DNA of 64,000 nucleotides from Uliginosibacterium gangwonense (GTDB taxonomy: Bacteria; Pseudomonadota; Gammaproteobacteria; Burkholderiales; Rhodocyclaceae), in NCBI GenBank assembly GCA_005239635.1, contig SBBQ01000078.1, positions 1 through 64,000 of the forward strand, written 5' to 3'. Positions 16,061 through 24,055 of this stretch are shown here, piece by piece. Below the pieces are notes generated by a model. That model saw nothing but the letters and a program-made list of their open reading frames with translations, did not search any database and was not told the DNA's origin. A program made the translations under genes and the position numbers. How positions within the stretch are numbered: the stretch's first letter is position 1; each line of letters begins with the position of its first letter.

Positions 16061-16450
16061 TCACGAAGCGCCGTTGTGCTTAAGCACACCAACTTTTAAG
16101 TCCGCAAACCAGTTAATAAAACGTTCTACGTCTTTCCCTTGGTACACAGAACCATGTTGAGGGCAGAGCATGTCAATTTGCATTTGGCTAGCTCGTTCAC
16201 ACCAATCATTTTTGGCCTCATTGGACCCCATCCAACGACGATGAAAACCCTCTGCTGCCTTAATATGGGTGTCAAAATCATTAACCACTACAATCGCATT
16301 AATGGACATAGTGTTCAGGCCGTATGAGAGCGCGAGAACATCTTTTATCGATTCGTTCAGCTGCACCAATGAACGAAACCTTTCGCTCATTGACCCTTGT
16401 TCTGATTCACCGGCTGACATGACTGACATGCGATGAGCTCCTGTTATCAC
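16061..16450 (-). pseudogene. Remnant of an oxygen-binding di-iron protein (MBL fold)
   Basis: The last 75 or so residues match the C-terminal end of the ODP family: DFDTHIKAAEGFHRRWMGSN and later CPQHGSVYQGKDVERFINWF. The N-terminal two thirds of that family, with the HxHxD metal ligands, is missing. Only about 50 unrelated residues precede the match, and there is no room for the rest because the RluA-type gene ends at 16626. The reading frame is open for 129 codons, so a short protein could still be made, but it could not bind the di-iron site. I call it a truncated gene. Confidence 0.7.
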
Positions 16451-16500
16451 AGGGCTTATCGACAGGGCGCAGCTTAAATACAGATAACCTAAAGGGGTAT

Positions 16501-16514
16501 TTGACCTAGATCAG
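16501..16514. promoter_or_regulatory. FNR/Anr-like box
   Basis: TTGACCTAGATCAG differs from the TTGAT-N4-ATCAA consensus at two places. It lies 51 bases upstream of the remnant's first codon. On the - strand a TTATCT-like -10 element (about 16483-16488) sits near the distance expected for a class II activated promoter. It fits oxygen control of the original di-iron protein gene. Confidence 0.55.
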
Positions 16515-16625
16515 GCTACAACTCAATCAAATATACGTATAATGTATATTATGTAAACTAAAAATAACGGCTAAGTATGCGTTATTAAATTTTGGGGCGA
16601 AACACTTAATACAGAACTGCCCTCA

Positions 16626-17312
16626 CTAGAAGTTAGCTGGGCAGTCTATTGAAATGACTTTGCCAATCTCTGGCAGCGGAAATGAAATTTTGCTCGCGTG
16701 GAGCATGAGTCGCAGCGCTAAGGAACGCGAACGTTCCGTGCCATATAGATCATCACCCAAGATTGGATGCCCAAGGTATTCCATGTGCACTCTGAGCTGA
16801 TGTGATCGACCAGTAACGGGTTCAAGCAAAACTCGACTAATGTTTTGCTGAGTGTCTCGATCCGTTAATTGGTATCGCGTACAACTTGGGCGACCGGTCT
16901 CATGGTCAATCTTTTGTTTGGGTCGGTTGGGCCAATCCACAATCAGCGGTTGATTTACTTCACCTTGTTCATTGATTAGCAATCCATCCACCACTGCGAT
17001 ATAGCGCTTTTCAACTTTTCCTGCTTGAAACAGCATACTGAGTTCGCGCTGAAATTTTGGGCCACGCCCAAACATCACAATGCCAGAGGTTGCCAGATCC
17101 AGCCGATGCACCGTCATGGCATCTGGAAATTCTGTTTGAACACGAGTGAGTAAGCAGTCTGCGCGATCTGCACCGCGCCCAGGAACAGAGAGCAAACCGG
17201 CGGGCTTATTTACGATTACCACCTGCTTGCTCACATACAGCACATCCAAACCAATGAAGGGCGGCGGCGTGTAGATGAATTCGTACTGACCTTCAGTGTC
17301 AGATGAATACAT
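16626..17312 (-). CDS. RluA-family pseudouridine synthase
   Basis: A 228-residue protein that isomerises uridine to pseudouridine in RNA. The catalytic HRLDLATSG motif lies near residue 70, with RSHQLRVHM and HPILGDDLYG later. It has no S4 domain, like the short RluA/TruC-type enzymes, so the exact RNA target (tRNA or 23S rRNA) cannot be set. Its first base overlaps the last base of the DUF1178 gene, suggesting one transcript. Confidence 0.9.
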   Translation of the reverse strand: MYSSDTEGQYEFIYTPPPFIGLDVLYVSKQVVIVNKPAGLLSVPGRGADRADCLLTRVQTEFPDAMTVHRLDLATSGIVMFGRGPKFQRELSMLFQAGKVEKRYIAVVDGLLINEQGEVNQPLIVDWPNRPKQKIDHETGRPSCTRYQLTDRDTQQNISRVLLEPVTGRSHQLRVHMEYLGHPILGDDLYGTERSRSLALRLMLHASKISFPLPEIGKVISIDCPANF

Positions 17313-17743
17313 TAGGAATCCAGTTTAGTGGCCCAGTTAGGAATCGGTAAAACATCAATCCCCTCTTCGAGCAGCTCGCGCGTTTCTTCAACAGAAGCTT
17401 GGCCGCGGATGGGAACGACCTCGCGTGCTTCTCGGTGCATTTCACGTGCGACCTTGGCAAACTGGTCGCCCACGTCTTGCGCGGCCATTACATCATTTTT
17501 GAATTGGGCCATTACTTGGCTGGCAGCTACCGGCGCACTGCCCTGCCCTGTTTTTTTGCGCGCACGCTGCTGTGTTTTCTCTGAAACGACAGAGGGTGCG
17601 CTCGGCATTTTTCGAACGACCTGACTCGCGCAGATGGGGCACGTTAGTTGGCCCGTGTCGATTTGAGATTGAAGCTGCTCATCATTTTTGAACCAGCCTT
17701 CGAAGCCGTGTTCATATTCGCAGCAGAGATTAATGACAATCAT
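17312..17743 (-). CDS. DUF1178 family protein
   Basis: A 143-residue protein with an N-terminal zinc-ribbon-like module: CCEYEHGFEGWF, then LTCPICAS, then a disordered middle and the conserved GQASVEETRELLEEGI close to the C-terminus. The function of the family is unknown. Placement between the RluA-type gene and a tRNA-Leu site is usual for betaproteobacteria. It is the last chromosomal gene before the ICE. Confidence 0.88.
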   Translation of the reverse strand: MIVINLCCEYEHGFEGWFKNDEQLQSQIDTGQLTCPICASQVVRKMPSAPSVVSEKTQQRARKKTGQGSAPVAASQVMAQFKNDVMAAQDVGDQFAKVAREMHREAREVVPIRGQASVEETRELLEEGIDVLPIPNWATKLDS

Positions 17744-17807
17744 CGTGAATGATTCCGCTCTATTGATTTACGACATGGAGCGGTGATGTATTCACCAAGA
17801 AAGAAGA

Positions 17808-17874
17808 TGGTGCCCGGAACCGGAATCGAACCGGTACGGCAGTTTCCCGCCGAGGGATTTTAAGCCACAACATG
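17808..17874 (-). tRNA. 3' part of tRNA-Leu(UAA) at the ICE left junction
   Basis: Read on the - strand, the 67 bases begin at the anticodon loop (CTTAAAATCCC), pass the long variable arm (CTCGGCGGGAAACTGCCG) and the GGTTCGATTCC T-loop, and end in CACCA. The 5' half (acceptor strand, D-arm) is missing: beyond 17874 the sequence has no match. This is what is left when a tyrosine integrase recombines inside the 3' half of a tRNA gene; the intact copy should be at the other end of the element. Confidence 0.88.
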
Positions 17875-18040
17875 GGTTCTGCACCAGGCAAACTCTCGAC
17901 TTGGATACAGCTTGCTGTAGCAGGTTTTCCGTAGAGCCAATACCTTGGATCATATGCCGGTGCGCGATGCAAACCGCCCCGGTTCTTTTTCGCTTGGCTC
18001 CTAGCCGGCTCCTGGAATCGGGGGACTCTAGGAGCGACAA

Positions 18041-19243
18041 ATGGCAAAGATCAAGCTGACCAAAAGCGTTGTTGACGCGGCTCAGGCACAGACCTGCGAC
18101 CTTGAACTCCGGGACACGATTGTTCCGGGCTTCTTGTGCAAGGTTACACCAAGTGGCCGCAAGGTATTCATGCTTCAGTACCGCACGAACTCCGGCGTGC
18201 GCCGCAAGCCGGCGCTGGGCCAGTTCGGCGAATTGACCGTCGAACAGGCGCGGTCGCTGGCGCAGGACTGGCTAGCCGAAATCCGGCGCGGCGGCGACCC
18301 TGGCCACGACAAGGCCGAGGCCCGGAAAGCGCCGACGGTCAAGGAACTGTGCAGCCGGTTCATGGAAGACCACTCCAAGCTGCACAACAAACCGAGTACG
18401 CAGGCCGGCTACCAGTACCAGATCGACAACTTTGTTATCCCGGCCTTTGGAACCAAAAAGGTCCACGAGGTTACCCGCCACGACATCACTGCGCTGATGA
18501 AGCGTATGGAGAAGTCACCCACGCAGGCCAACCGCGTGCTGTCGCTCGTTCGCAAGATGTTCAACCTGGCCGAACTGTGGGGCTACCGGCCTGACGGTTC
18601 CAATCCTTGCCGCCATGTACCCAAGTACCCGGAGAAAGGCTCGACCCGCCTCATCACCGACGAGCAGATGGCCAGCCTGTTCACCTATCTGGACAAGGCC
18701 GAGGCCGAGGGGCTGGAACATCCGATCTATTTGCTGGCCGTCCGGCTGCAATTCGAGTTCGCGGCCCGCATGTCGGAGATCCTGCTGTTGCAGTGGGACT
18801 GGCTCGACTTGCCCAATGGCCGGGTTGTCTGGCCGGACAGCAAGACGGGCGATATGTCCAAGCCGATGAGCGAGGAAGCCCGCCGGCTGCTGACGAACGC
18901 GCCTCGCTACGGTAATTCGCCCTATGTCTGCCCATCCATCCAGGATCACGACAAGGCACTTAGTCCCCATGCCTACTACTCGGCATGGCGCCGCATCCTC
19001 GATCGTGCCGGCGTGCCGAAGGTCGGCACTCACGGCATCCGCCACCGCTCGGCGACCGACATTGCCAATTCCGGCATCCCCGTCAAGGTCGGCATGGCGC
19101 TGACCGCGCATAAGACCGTGGCGATGTTCATGCGCTACGTCCACACCGAGGACGACCCGGTGCGTAAGGCAGCCGAGTTGGTAGCCAACCGGCGCAAGTC
19201 GGTCGTCGGCACGCGGCAAGAACCCAAAGAGGTGACCGCATGA
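18041..19243 (+). CDS. int: Tyrosine integrase of the ICE
   Basis: A 400-residue phage-type tyrosine recombinase that inserts and excises the element. Domains in order: an N-terminal arm-binding domain of the DUF4102 type (about residues 5-85, with LRDTIVPGFLCKV), a core-binding domain (about 95-180) and the catalytic domain (about 200-385). Catalytic residues seen: Arg in EFAARMSEILLL, His and Arg in GTHGIRHRS, and Tyr in MRYVHTEDD. The usual GH of the second box reads TAH. It reads away from the tRNA fragment 167 bases to its left, the classic position beside attL. Confidence 0.95.
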   Translation: MAKIKLTKSVVDAAQAQTCDLELRDTIVPGFLCKVTPSGRKVFMLQYRTNSGVRRKPALGQFGELTVEQARSLAQDWLAEIRRGGDPGHDKAEARKAPTVKELCSRFMEDHSKLHNKPSTQAGYQYQIDNFVIPAFGTKKVHEVTRHDITALMKRMEKSPTQANRVLSLVRKMFNLAELWGYRPDGSNPCRHVPKYPEKGSTRLITDEQMASLFTYLDKAEAEGLEHPIYLLAVRLQFEFAARMSEILLLQWDWLDLPNGRVVWPDSKTGDMSKPMSEEARRLLTNAPRYGNSPYVCPSIQDHDKALSPHAYYSAWRRILDRAGVPKVGTHGIRHRSATDIANSGIPVKVGMALTAHKTVAMFMRYVHTEDDPVRKAAELVANRRKSVVGTRQEPKEVTA

Positions 19244-19348
19244 TCGGTGACCAGTGCCCCGGCATGTCGACCCTGATTGCCGTGTCGCCGTCACGCCAAT
19301 CGGCTCGGCTGCCCTCCCCGCCCGCGCATCGCGCAGGGGACTGGAAAA

Positions 19349-19369
19349 GTATGCCCGTTACGGGTATAC
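19349..19369. promoter_or_regulatory. Palindromic operator of the toxin–antitoxin operon
   Basis: Half-sites GTATGCCCG (19349-19357) and CGGGTATAC (19361-19369) flank TTA, with one mismatch between the arms. The right arm overlaps a TATACT -10 hexamer (19365-19370) and GGAGG follows before the toxin start at 19383. This is the expected binding site of the HTH antitoxin. Confidence 0.78.
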
Positions 19370-19382
19370 TTTGGAGGTCAAG

Positions 19383-19766
19383 ATGACACGCATCCTCAAG
19401 CGAAAGGATTTTGCGCGGTGGCAGGCGGGCGAAAAGCTGTCCGATGCTGCCTTGTGCAAAGCGGTTCAGGAGATGGAAAGCGGTCTGATTGACGCGGACT
19501 TGGGTGGCTTCCTCTACAAGAAGCGAGTTGCCCGCCCAGGCGGCGGCAAGAGCGGCGGCTACCGCACGCTGCTGTCGGCCCGGATAGGCAGCCGCTACGT
19601 GTTCCTGCACGGGTTCCCCAAGAGCGACAAGGCGAACATCACGCAGGACGAGAAGAAGGCGCTGCAATTCGCCGGCAAGGTGTTCCTGGAACTGTCCGCC
19701 GAGGCCTTGTCGAAGGCTTTGCAGTCGGGCGTGTTATTGGAGGTGCATTGTGAGCAAGATCATTGA
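19383..19766 (+). CDS. RelE/HigB-type toxin
   Basis: A 127-residue basic protein of the RelE/HigB-related family (DUF1044-like), expected to be an mRNA-cutting toxin. Typical stretches are FARWQAGEKLSDAALCKAV, GKSGGYRTLLS, and YVFLHGFPKSDKANI. The ATG at 19383 has GGAGG nearby. The gene ends 17 bases inside the antitoxin gene; toxin-first order is the HigBA arrangement. It probably helps to keep the ICE in the host population. Confidence 0.88.
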   Translation: MTRILKRKDFARWQAGEKLSDAALCKAVQEMESGLIDADLGGFLYKKRVARPGGGKSGGYRTLLSARIGSRYVFLHGFPKSDKANITQDEKKALQFAGKVFLELSAEALSKALQSGVLLEVHCEQDH

Positions 19767-20052
19767 ATCCCTGCGTGGCGACCTGGCTGCGCTCCACGAA
19801 GCGGGAGCGATCAGCAAGGTGACGATGCGCGAGTTCGACGCGATCTGCCCGCCGCCAGTGCGGGAGTTCAGCGCTGCCGACATCAAACACCTACGCGAAG
19901 CCTTGAAGTTCAGCCAGCCGGTGTTCGCTCTACATTTGCACACCACCGCTTCGACCGTGCGCAAGTGGGAGCAAGGCGACACCCATCCCACGGGGCCGGC
20001 GCTCAAGCTACTCAACGTCATCGCCGACAAGGGCCTGCAGGCCATCATCTGA
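19750..20052 (+). CDS. HTH antitoxin (HigA/XRE type)
   Basis: A 100-residue protein with a C-terminal helix-turn-helix of the XRE class at about residues 45-90 (FSQPVFALHLHTTASTVRKW followed by EQG). It should neutralise the upstream toxin and repress the pair through the palindrome at 19349-19369. It starts with GTG inside the toxin gene, so translation is coupled. Confidence 0.88.
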   Translation: MSKIIESLRGDLAALHEAGAISKVTMREFDAICPPPVREFSAADIKHLREALKFSQPVFALHLHTTASTVRKWEQGDTHPTGPALKLLNVIADKGLQAII

Positions 20053-20075
20053 TGGCCTGATGAGGGAGACAGGCA

Positions 20076-20894
20076 TTGGCGACGCGAATTGACCCTTTCA
20101 GCTCGCAGCATCTTGAAGCTGCGTGCCGCGTGCTCGCCGATACCGAGCGCGGCCTGAGTGGCACGCAGATCGAACGCCTGCTGCAAGAAATCGAGATTGC
20201 CGACACGTCACCCGGCATGACCAAGTGGAAGCGGTTGTTCAATGCGCTGGCCGGCGCACAGAACCAGCACCAGATCGGCAACCATCTCATCATGTTCATC
20301 AACCGTGCGATGAACCCGGTGAATTACGCTCGTGACCCAGCGACGTTCGCCTGGCGGCGTGACGAACTCAATGTCGTCCTTGCCTTCTCCGGTTTCTACG
20401 TGCGCGACGACGGCAAGGTCGCGCACGCCGACAAGGCCACGACGCTTGATGCCGCGCGCGCACGAGCTGGACGACTCAAGGCCGCGCTGGAAAGCCGCGT
20501 CGTCCACGCGGAAGTGCTGAACTATTGCCGCGCCGAGCTGCTGGATGAAAACTATTTCCATGCCGTGTTCGAGGCGACGAAAGGCGTTGCGGAGCGGATT
20601 CGCCTCCTGTCGGGTCTGAATGGCGATGGCGCTGACCTGGTAAACAAAGCGTTCGCGGGCCAGCAGCCCGTTCTCGCCTTGGGGCCACTCACCACCGAAT
20701 CCGAAAAGAGCGAGCAGAAAGGCTTTGCTAACCTGCTGATCGGCCTGTTCGGCGCCGTGCGCAATCCGCTGGCCCATGCACCCAAGACAAATTGGCCAAT
20801 GTCCGAACAGGACGCACTGGACATCCTGACGCTGGTATCGCTGATTCACCGCAAGCTGGATGGCACCATGAAATTAGCGGCCGTATCGCCATAA
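20076..20894 (+). CDS. TIGR02391 family protein (HEPN-like)
   Basis: A 272-residue protein whose C-terminal 130 residues match the TIGR02391 (hypoth_Ymh) pattern: HAVFEATKGVAERIR, SGLNGDGADLVNKAF, KGFANLLIGLFGAVRNPLAH. The RNPLAH sequence fits the R-x4-H motif of HEPN ribonuclease-like domains. The N-terminal part (GLSGTQIERLLQEI ... WKRLFNAL) resembles a recognition helix bundle often fused to it. It starts with TTG, with GGGAGAC upstream. The family is frequent in defence islands; RNase activity is inferred. Confidence 0.78.
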   Translation: MATRIDPFSSQHLEAACRVLADTERGLSGTQIERLLQEIEIADTSPGMTKWKRLFNALAGAQNQHQIGNHLIMFINRAMNPVNYARDPATFAWRRDELNVVLAFSGFYVRDDGKVAHADKATTLDAARARAGRLKAALESRVVHAEVLNYCRAELLDENYFHAVFEATKGVAERIRLLSGLNGDGADLVNKAFAGQQPVLALGPLTTESEKSEQKGFANLLIGLFGAVRNPLAHAPKTNWPMSEQDALDILTLVSLIHRKLDGTMKLAAVSP

Positions 20895-20907
20895 GGGAAC
20901 GACAGGA

Positions 20908-22191
20908 ATGGACGAGGCGATCGTTGTCTTCTCTCGAAAAGGGATTTTCCAGACCACGATTGCCGCACGCGACGTTCGCAGCCGGGAACATGCGCGCAAG
21001 CTGTGGCCCTTGGTGTCTCCCGGCGCATCACGGCAGATGGTGACATGGGTTAGCCCTTCCTTCGAGAGTGGGAAGTTGCGTCGGCGCTCCCATTTCCGGG
21101 TGCTTCCTGCCCAGCACACCTTCAACCCCAAAGCGCACTTCGACGATGAAGAGGCCAGCCGGTGGCGCGCCGTGCAGGAAAGCCCTGAACACCGGCGAGC
21201 GAAAGAACTTGTCGCGGCCGAACTCTCACGACGCCTGAATGCCGGGCTTGCAATGCCGTGGGCGTTCAAGGATGCGGATGCGTCGGACTATCCGCTGGAA
21301 GGCAACTTGTTGCTCGGCGCCGACCGGGTGGCAACCGAGCATCCCGTGGAGACGCCATTCGGCAGCAAGTTCCGGCTCGACGTTGCTGTGCTCGGCCCGC
21401 CGGTCCAGGCTGAGCCGATGGTGCTGGGCGGCGTTGAAATCGAACTCGGCCACGCATTCGACGGGCGCAAGGCGCTGATCGGGAAGTCGCTCGGATTTCC
21501 GCTGATCTCCATCGACATCACCGAGATGGCGCTGGACGAACTCACGCCCGAGTGGGCGCAGCAGGTATTGACCGCGACCACGCGGAGCCACGAGCAAGGA
21601 CGCCGGCAGACCTACATCTATCTCCACGACCTGCTGTACCCCCTCTACGCGCAATTGCCGGCGTTTCTGGACGACGAGCAGCGCCATCAGTTCCTTGTGT
21701 TTGCCGACGATGAGACCCTGAACAAGTTGGTGCGCTGGATGAACCTGCTCGCCGAAAAGCTGGAGTACCCGAAGGGTACGGTCGCCGTTGCCTTGGTCAA
21801 TGGCAAGAACGAACAGTCGCGCAAGATGCTGGAACGCGCGGGACAAGTCGTTGGCCCCGACTGGAGCGAGTTCAACGGCCAGCGATGCCTACGGCTGACC
21901 CTACCGCGTCCCAAAGGCCCTGCGGATCTTCAGGCCCATCGCTTCCACATGACGATGGCGCGCATCCTGCTGTCGCATACGGATGCGCTCGTTGGCTACA
22001 AGTATTGCAACGGCGTGGACAACAACCACCCCGAAGAAGACGTGTGGGTCGCGCATCGCTGGATCGCTGACCTAAAGACTCATACGCAGCATCGCGTATT
22101 GCCGAAGCGGCTGGCCGAACCGATCAACAGGCTGATCGCGGTGGTTTCGGACCTGCATCGCAATCACGCGGCTGCCAACCAAGAGGCGTGA
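20908..22191 (+). CDS. Uncharacterised protein with possible PD-(D/E)XK nuclease core
   Basis: A 427-residue soluble protein that I cannot place in a named family. Residues 145-200 read KFRLDVAVL, then GGVEIELGHAFDGRKAL, then FPLISIDIT. This D...ExE...K pattern with alternating strands resembles the PD-(D/E)XK fold seen in CoiA-type competence proteins and restriction-like nucleases. The rest is mostly helical with no known motif. It starts 14 bases after the TIGR02391 gene on the same strand, so the two probably work together. The nuclease assignment is tentative. Confidence 0.5.
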   Translation: MDEAIVVFSRKGIFQTTIAARDVRSREHARKLWPLVSPGASRQMVTWVSPSFESGKLRRRSHFRVLPAQHTFNPKAHFDDEEASRWRAVQESPEHRRAKELVAAELSRRLNAGLAMPWAFKDADASDYPLEGNLLLGADRVATEHPVETPFGSKFRLDVAVLGPPVQAEPMVLGGVEIELGHAFDGRKALIGKSLGFPLISIDITEMALDELTPEWAQQVLTATTRSHEQGRRQTYIYLHDLLYPLYAQLPAFLDDEQRHQFLVFADDETLNKLVRWMNLLAEKLEYPKGTVAVALVNGKNEQSRKMLERAGQVVGPDWSEFNGQRCLRLTLPRPKGPADLQAHRFHMTMARILLSHTDALVGYKYCNGVDNNHPEEDVWVAHRWIADLKTHTQHRVLPKRLAEPINRLIAVVSDLHRNHAAANQEA

Positions 22192-22268
22192 CCATCCCCT
22201 GTCGGAAGTCAGCCGATAGGCAAGCATTCCTGCGGAGTTACGCGCCTATTTGCAAAGAGCATTGAATC
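22192..22268. other. Short spacer between convergent genes
   Basis: A 77-bp stretch between the convergent nuclease-like gene and the membrane-protein gene. No clear terminator hairpin seen. Confidence 0.5.
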
Positions 22269-23057
22269 TCAGTCCGTAGTCGGTTTTGAGGCTCTTTTCC
22301 GCGGGGCCGAAGCAGGCAAAGACGGCAAGCACTCAAACAAGCGTTCTGCATAGACGAACCCCATCCGTCTGACCGCGCCCTGATCGAAATACAGCAGCCA
22401 AGCGGCAAGTAATGCCAGCGAAATGAGCAGTGTCAAGCCTGCGGCAAGCCCCGGATCGGCAAGGTGCACCGGGTCAAAATGGGGAGGAACTACCTGCAGA
22501 ATCTTTGCAATCAGCAATCCGTAGACGATGCCCAGGAGGCACGACACGATACCTGCAGGCTTCATCGCCAGCATATTGCGGTGAAATCCATAGGCGATGT
22601 TCTCTTTCAGCAAGAGTTGCTTGTTGGAACGCGTGAGTTCGCGCAGCCGCTTTGTGGCGCCAACGTAGATGTCGTCTGCCTTGTCAGGACTTGCTGATTC
22701 TTCTTCTGCCGTTGGCATGGCGATGCCCAGCTTGGCCGTGATCGCCGTGTGGTAGCGCTGCTTGCTGACACCATCGAGAAACTTGTCGCGATGGCGTAAC
22801 GCGATGGTTGTCGGCATACCGCCCCACTTTGCAACCAGGATCTCTTCAAGCTTCTTCCCGCGCCCGCGAGCTACGCTCGCAAGCGCATAAATGGCACCGC
22901 AGCCACCAAGCAAGCCGATCACGCCTGTAAGTACCGGGTGCTTTGCGCCGTAGACGCACAGCAAGGGAACGAGCAGCGGCAAAGCGACAAGAAGTCCTGG
23001 AATTACGCGCGCCTTGCGCTCGTAGGGGTCTTTGACCAGTTCAAAAATATTCGTCAT
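22269..23057 (-). CDS. Four-helix membrane protein beside the E2–E1–JAB operon
   Basis: A 262-residue protein with two pairs of membrane helices: about residues 20-38 and 42-62, then 167-190 and 205-227. A cytoplasmic loop of about 100 residues lies between them (KKLEEILVAKWGGMPTTIALRHRDKFLDGV). I do not recognise a named family. It starts six bases after the WYL regulator and is cotranscribed with it, divergent from the MBL–E2–E1–JAB–MBL operon. Small multi-helix membrane proteins are common effectors in defence systems, where they depolarise or break the inner membrane; that role here is inference. Confidence 0.6.
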   Translation of the reverse strand: MTNIFELVKDPYERKARVIPGLLVALPLLVPLLCVYGAKHPVLTGVIGLLGGCGAIYALASVARGRGKKLEEILVAKWGGMPTTIALRHRDKFLDGVSKQRYHTAITAKLGIAMPTAEEESASPDKADDIYVGATKRLRELTRSNKQLLLKENIAYGFHRNMLAMKPAGIVSCLLGIVYGLLIAKILQVVPPHFDPVHLADPGLAAGLTLLISLALLAAWLLYFDQGAVRRMGFVYAERLFECLPSLPASAPRKRASKPTTD

Positions 23058-23063
23058 AGGTGC

Positions 23064-23966
23064 TTAGCTTTGGGCCGATAAGGCATCAATATAGGGTTGA
23101 ATTTCATCGCGGTTCTTCAAAGTGATCTGCTGCGCAAGAGGGTCAGGCGCTTCCTTGGTATGCAAACCCAAACGCCTCAGCGTGTAGTACAAAAACGCTT
23201 GGCGGCATGGAAGTTTGACCTGTCCGTGTTCCATTCCATAGTCCAACTCCAGGACTCGTTTCTTGGCAGCGGGCAAATCGGGGTGCGGTGCAAGCACCAG
23301 CGTCAAAACGGTTTGCCAGTGCGAATCCTGGCTGGCGTCCACTTGGCTCGCTTCGAAGCCGTCGATGCGCAGGATTCGGGCGAGGACGAAATCACTGAAG
23401 CGCTGGCGCTTGTGGCAAAACGCACGCATGTGCCAGCGAAAACCGTCATTGCCAAGGGCGTGGGGAGACAGCAGACGAACCGATTCGTCCATGGACGTCA
23501 TGGACTGGTAGCTCACCCAAATGGCTTCCTGCTGCCGAATTGCTCGCACCACTGCTTCGACGGTCTGCTCATTGATCGTGCGCCAGGGGGACGGCGCCCA
23601 ATCTGTCTCCGGTGCTGAGCCGATAAAGCTGGCCGTCGGTTCCACAATTCCCATCTTTGTGGCCAGTAGCTCCGCTAGATAGCGTTGCGCCGAACTACGT
23701 TGGTAAAGCGGGTGAAAACTCGATGCTGCCGTGTAAGTCTTGGAACTGCGGTCATAAGTTAGGTTGCTCGGGGCCAGCTCCGTGTACTTGGCAATGTCCA
23801 GTGACGCCTGGGGAACAGATATGCCGAAGTGCTCAGTGAGATCCATTCGATTGATGCGCCGCTCCCAGCGCAAACGGAAATCGATGAATTGAAGTCTGCT
23901 CTCCAACCCCCAACTTAGTCCTTTGGGCTCAGCAGGATCGGCGGCAGTGATAGGTGGCTCTTGCAT
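23064..23966 (-). CDS. WYL-domain regulator, CapW/BrxR-like
   Basis: A 300-residue transcription regulator. An N-terminal winged helix (about residues 20-75, with RRINRMDLTEHFGISVPQA and SLDIAKYTEL) is followed by a linker with a FHPLYQRSSAQRYLAEL segment. A WYL domain comes next (about 125-200, IWVSYQSMTSMDESVRLLSP and FRWHMRAFC), then a C-terminal WCX-like extension. The layout matches the CapW/BrxR regulators that repress CBASS, BREX and other phage-defence operons until infection. It is divergent from the MBL operon with 89 bases between, the expected place for its operator. Confidence 0.82.
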   Translation of the reverse strand: MQEPPITAADPAEPKGLSWGLESRLQFIDFRLRWERRINRMDLTEHFGISVPQASLDIAKYTELAPSNLTYDRSSKTYTAASSFHPLYQRSSAQRYLAELLATKMGIVEPTASFIGSAPETDWAPSPWRTINEQTVEAVVRAIRQQEAIWVSYQSMTSMDESVRLLSPHALGNDGFRWHMRAFCHKRQRFSDFVLARILRIDGFEASQVDASQDSHWQTVLTLVLAPHPDLPAAKKRVLELDYGMEHGQVKLPCRQAFLYYTLRRLGLHTKEAPDPLAQQITLKNRDEIQPYIDALSAQS

Positions 23967-24055
23967 CAGTTACGCCTAAAAAGTAGACGGATATAAAAAA
24001 TAGTCGTACATTAACTATACGCGATCATCCTTCGGTCGTCTACCCGGAGCCCCCA
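23967..24055. promoter_or_regulatory. Divergent promoter region of the MBL/E2–E1–JAB locus
   Basis: An AT-rich 89-bp spacer in an otherwise GC-rich element. It holds TATAAAAAATAG and ATTAACTATAC stretches that could serve as -10 elements for either direction. Related WYL regulators bind imperfect palindromes in such spacers; I see only weak half-site matches (TAGTCGTAC / CTATACGCG, 24003-24025). Confidence 0.4.

Larger units (their letters stand above)
22..16667. repeat. Dispersed 9-mer ATTGGCAAA (16 copies)
   Basis: Exact copies on the + strand start at 22, 177, 395, 5639, 7032, 9200, 10013 and 12812. Copies on the - strand (read as TTTGCCAAT) start at 927, 5148, 5624, 6512, 8022, 10911, 12081 and 16659. 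About 0.14 copies would be expected by chance in 17.8 kb on both strands at even base composition. Copies lie both inside genes and between them, and one pair forms an inverted repeat at 5623-5648. I found no exact copy in the ICE part (17.9-64 kb). This is the pattern of a DNA uptake sequence or another genome-wide signal, but the function is inferred. Confidence 0.75.

Noticed and set aside
17808-17893. A complete tRNA-Leu gene
   Set aside because: The 5' half (acceptor strand and D-arm) is missing past base 17874, so only a 3' fragment is present.
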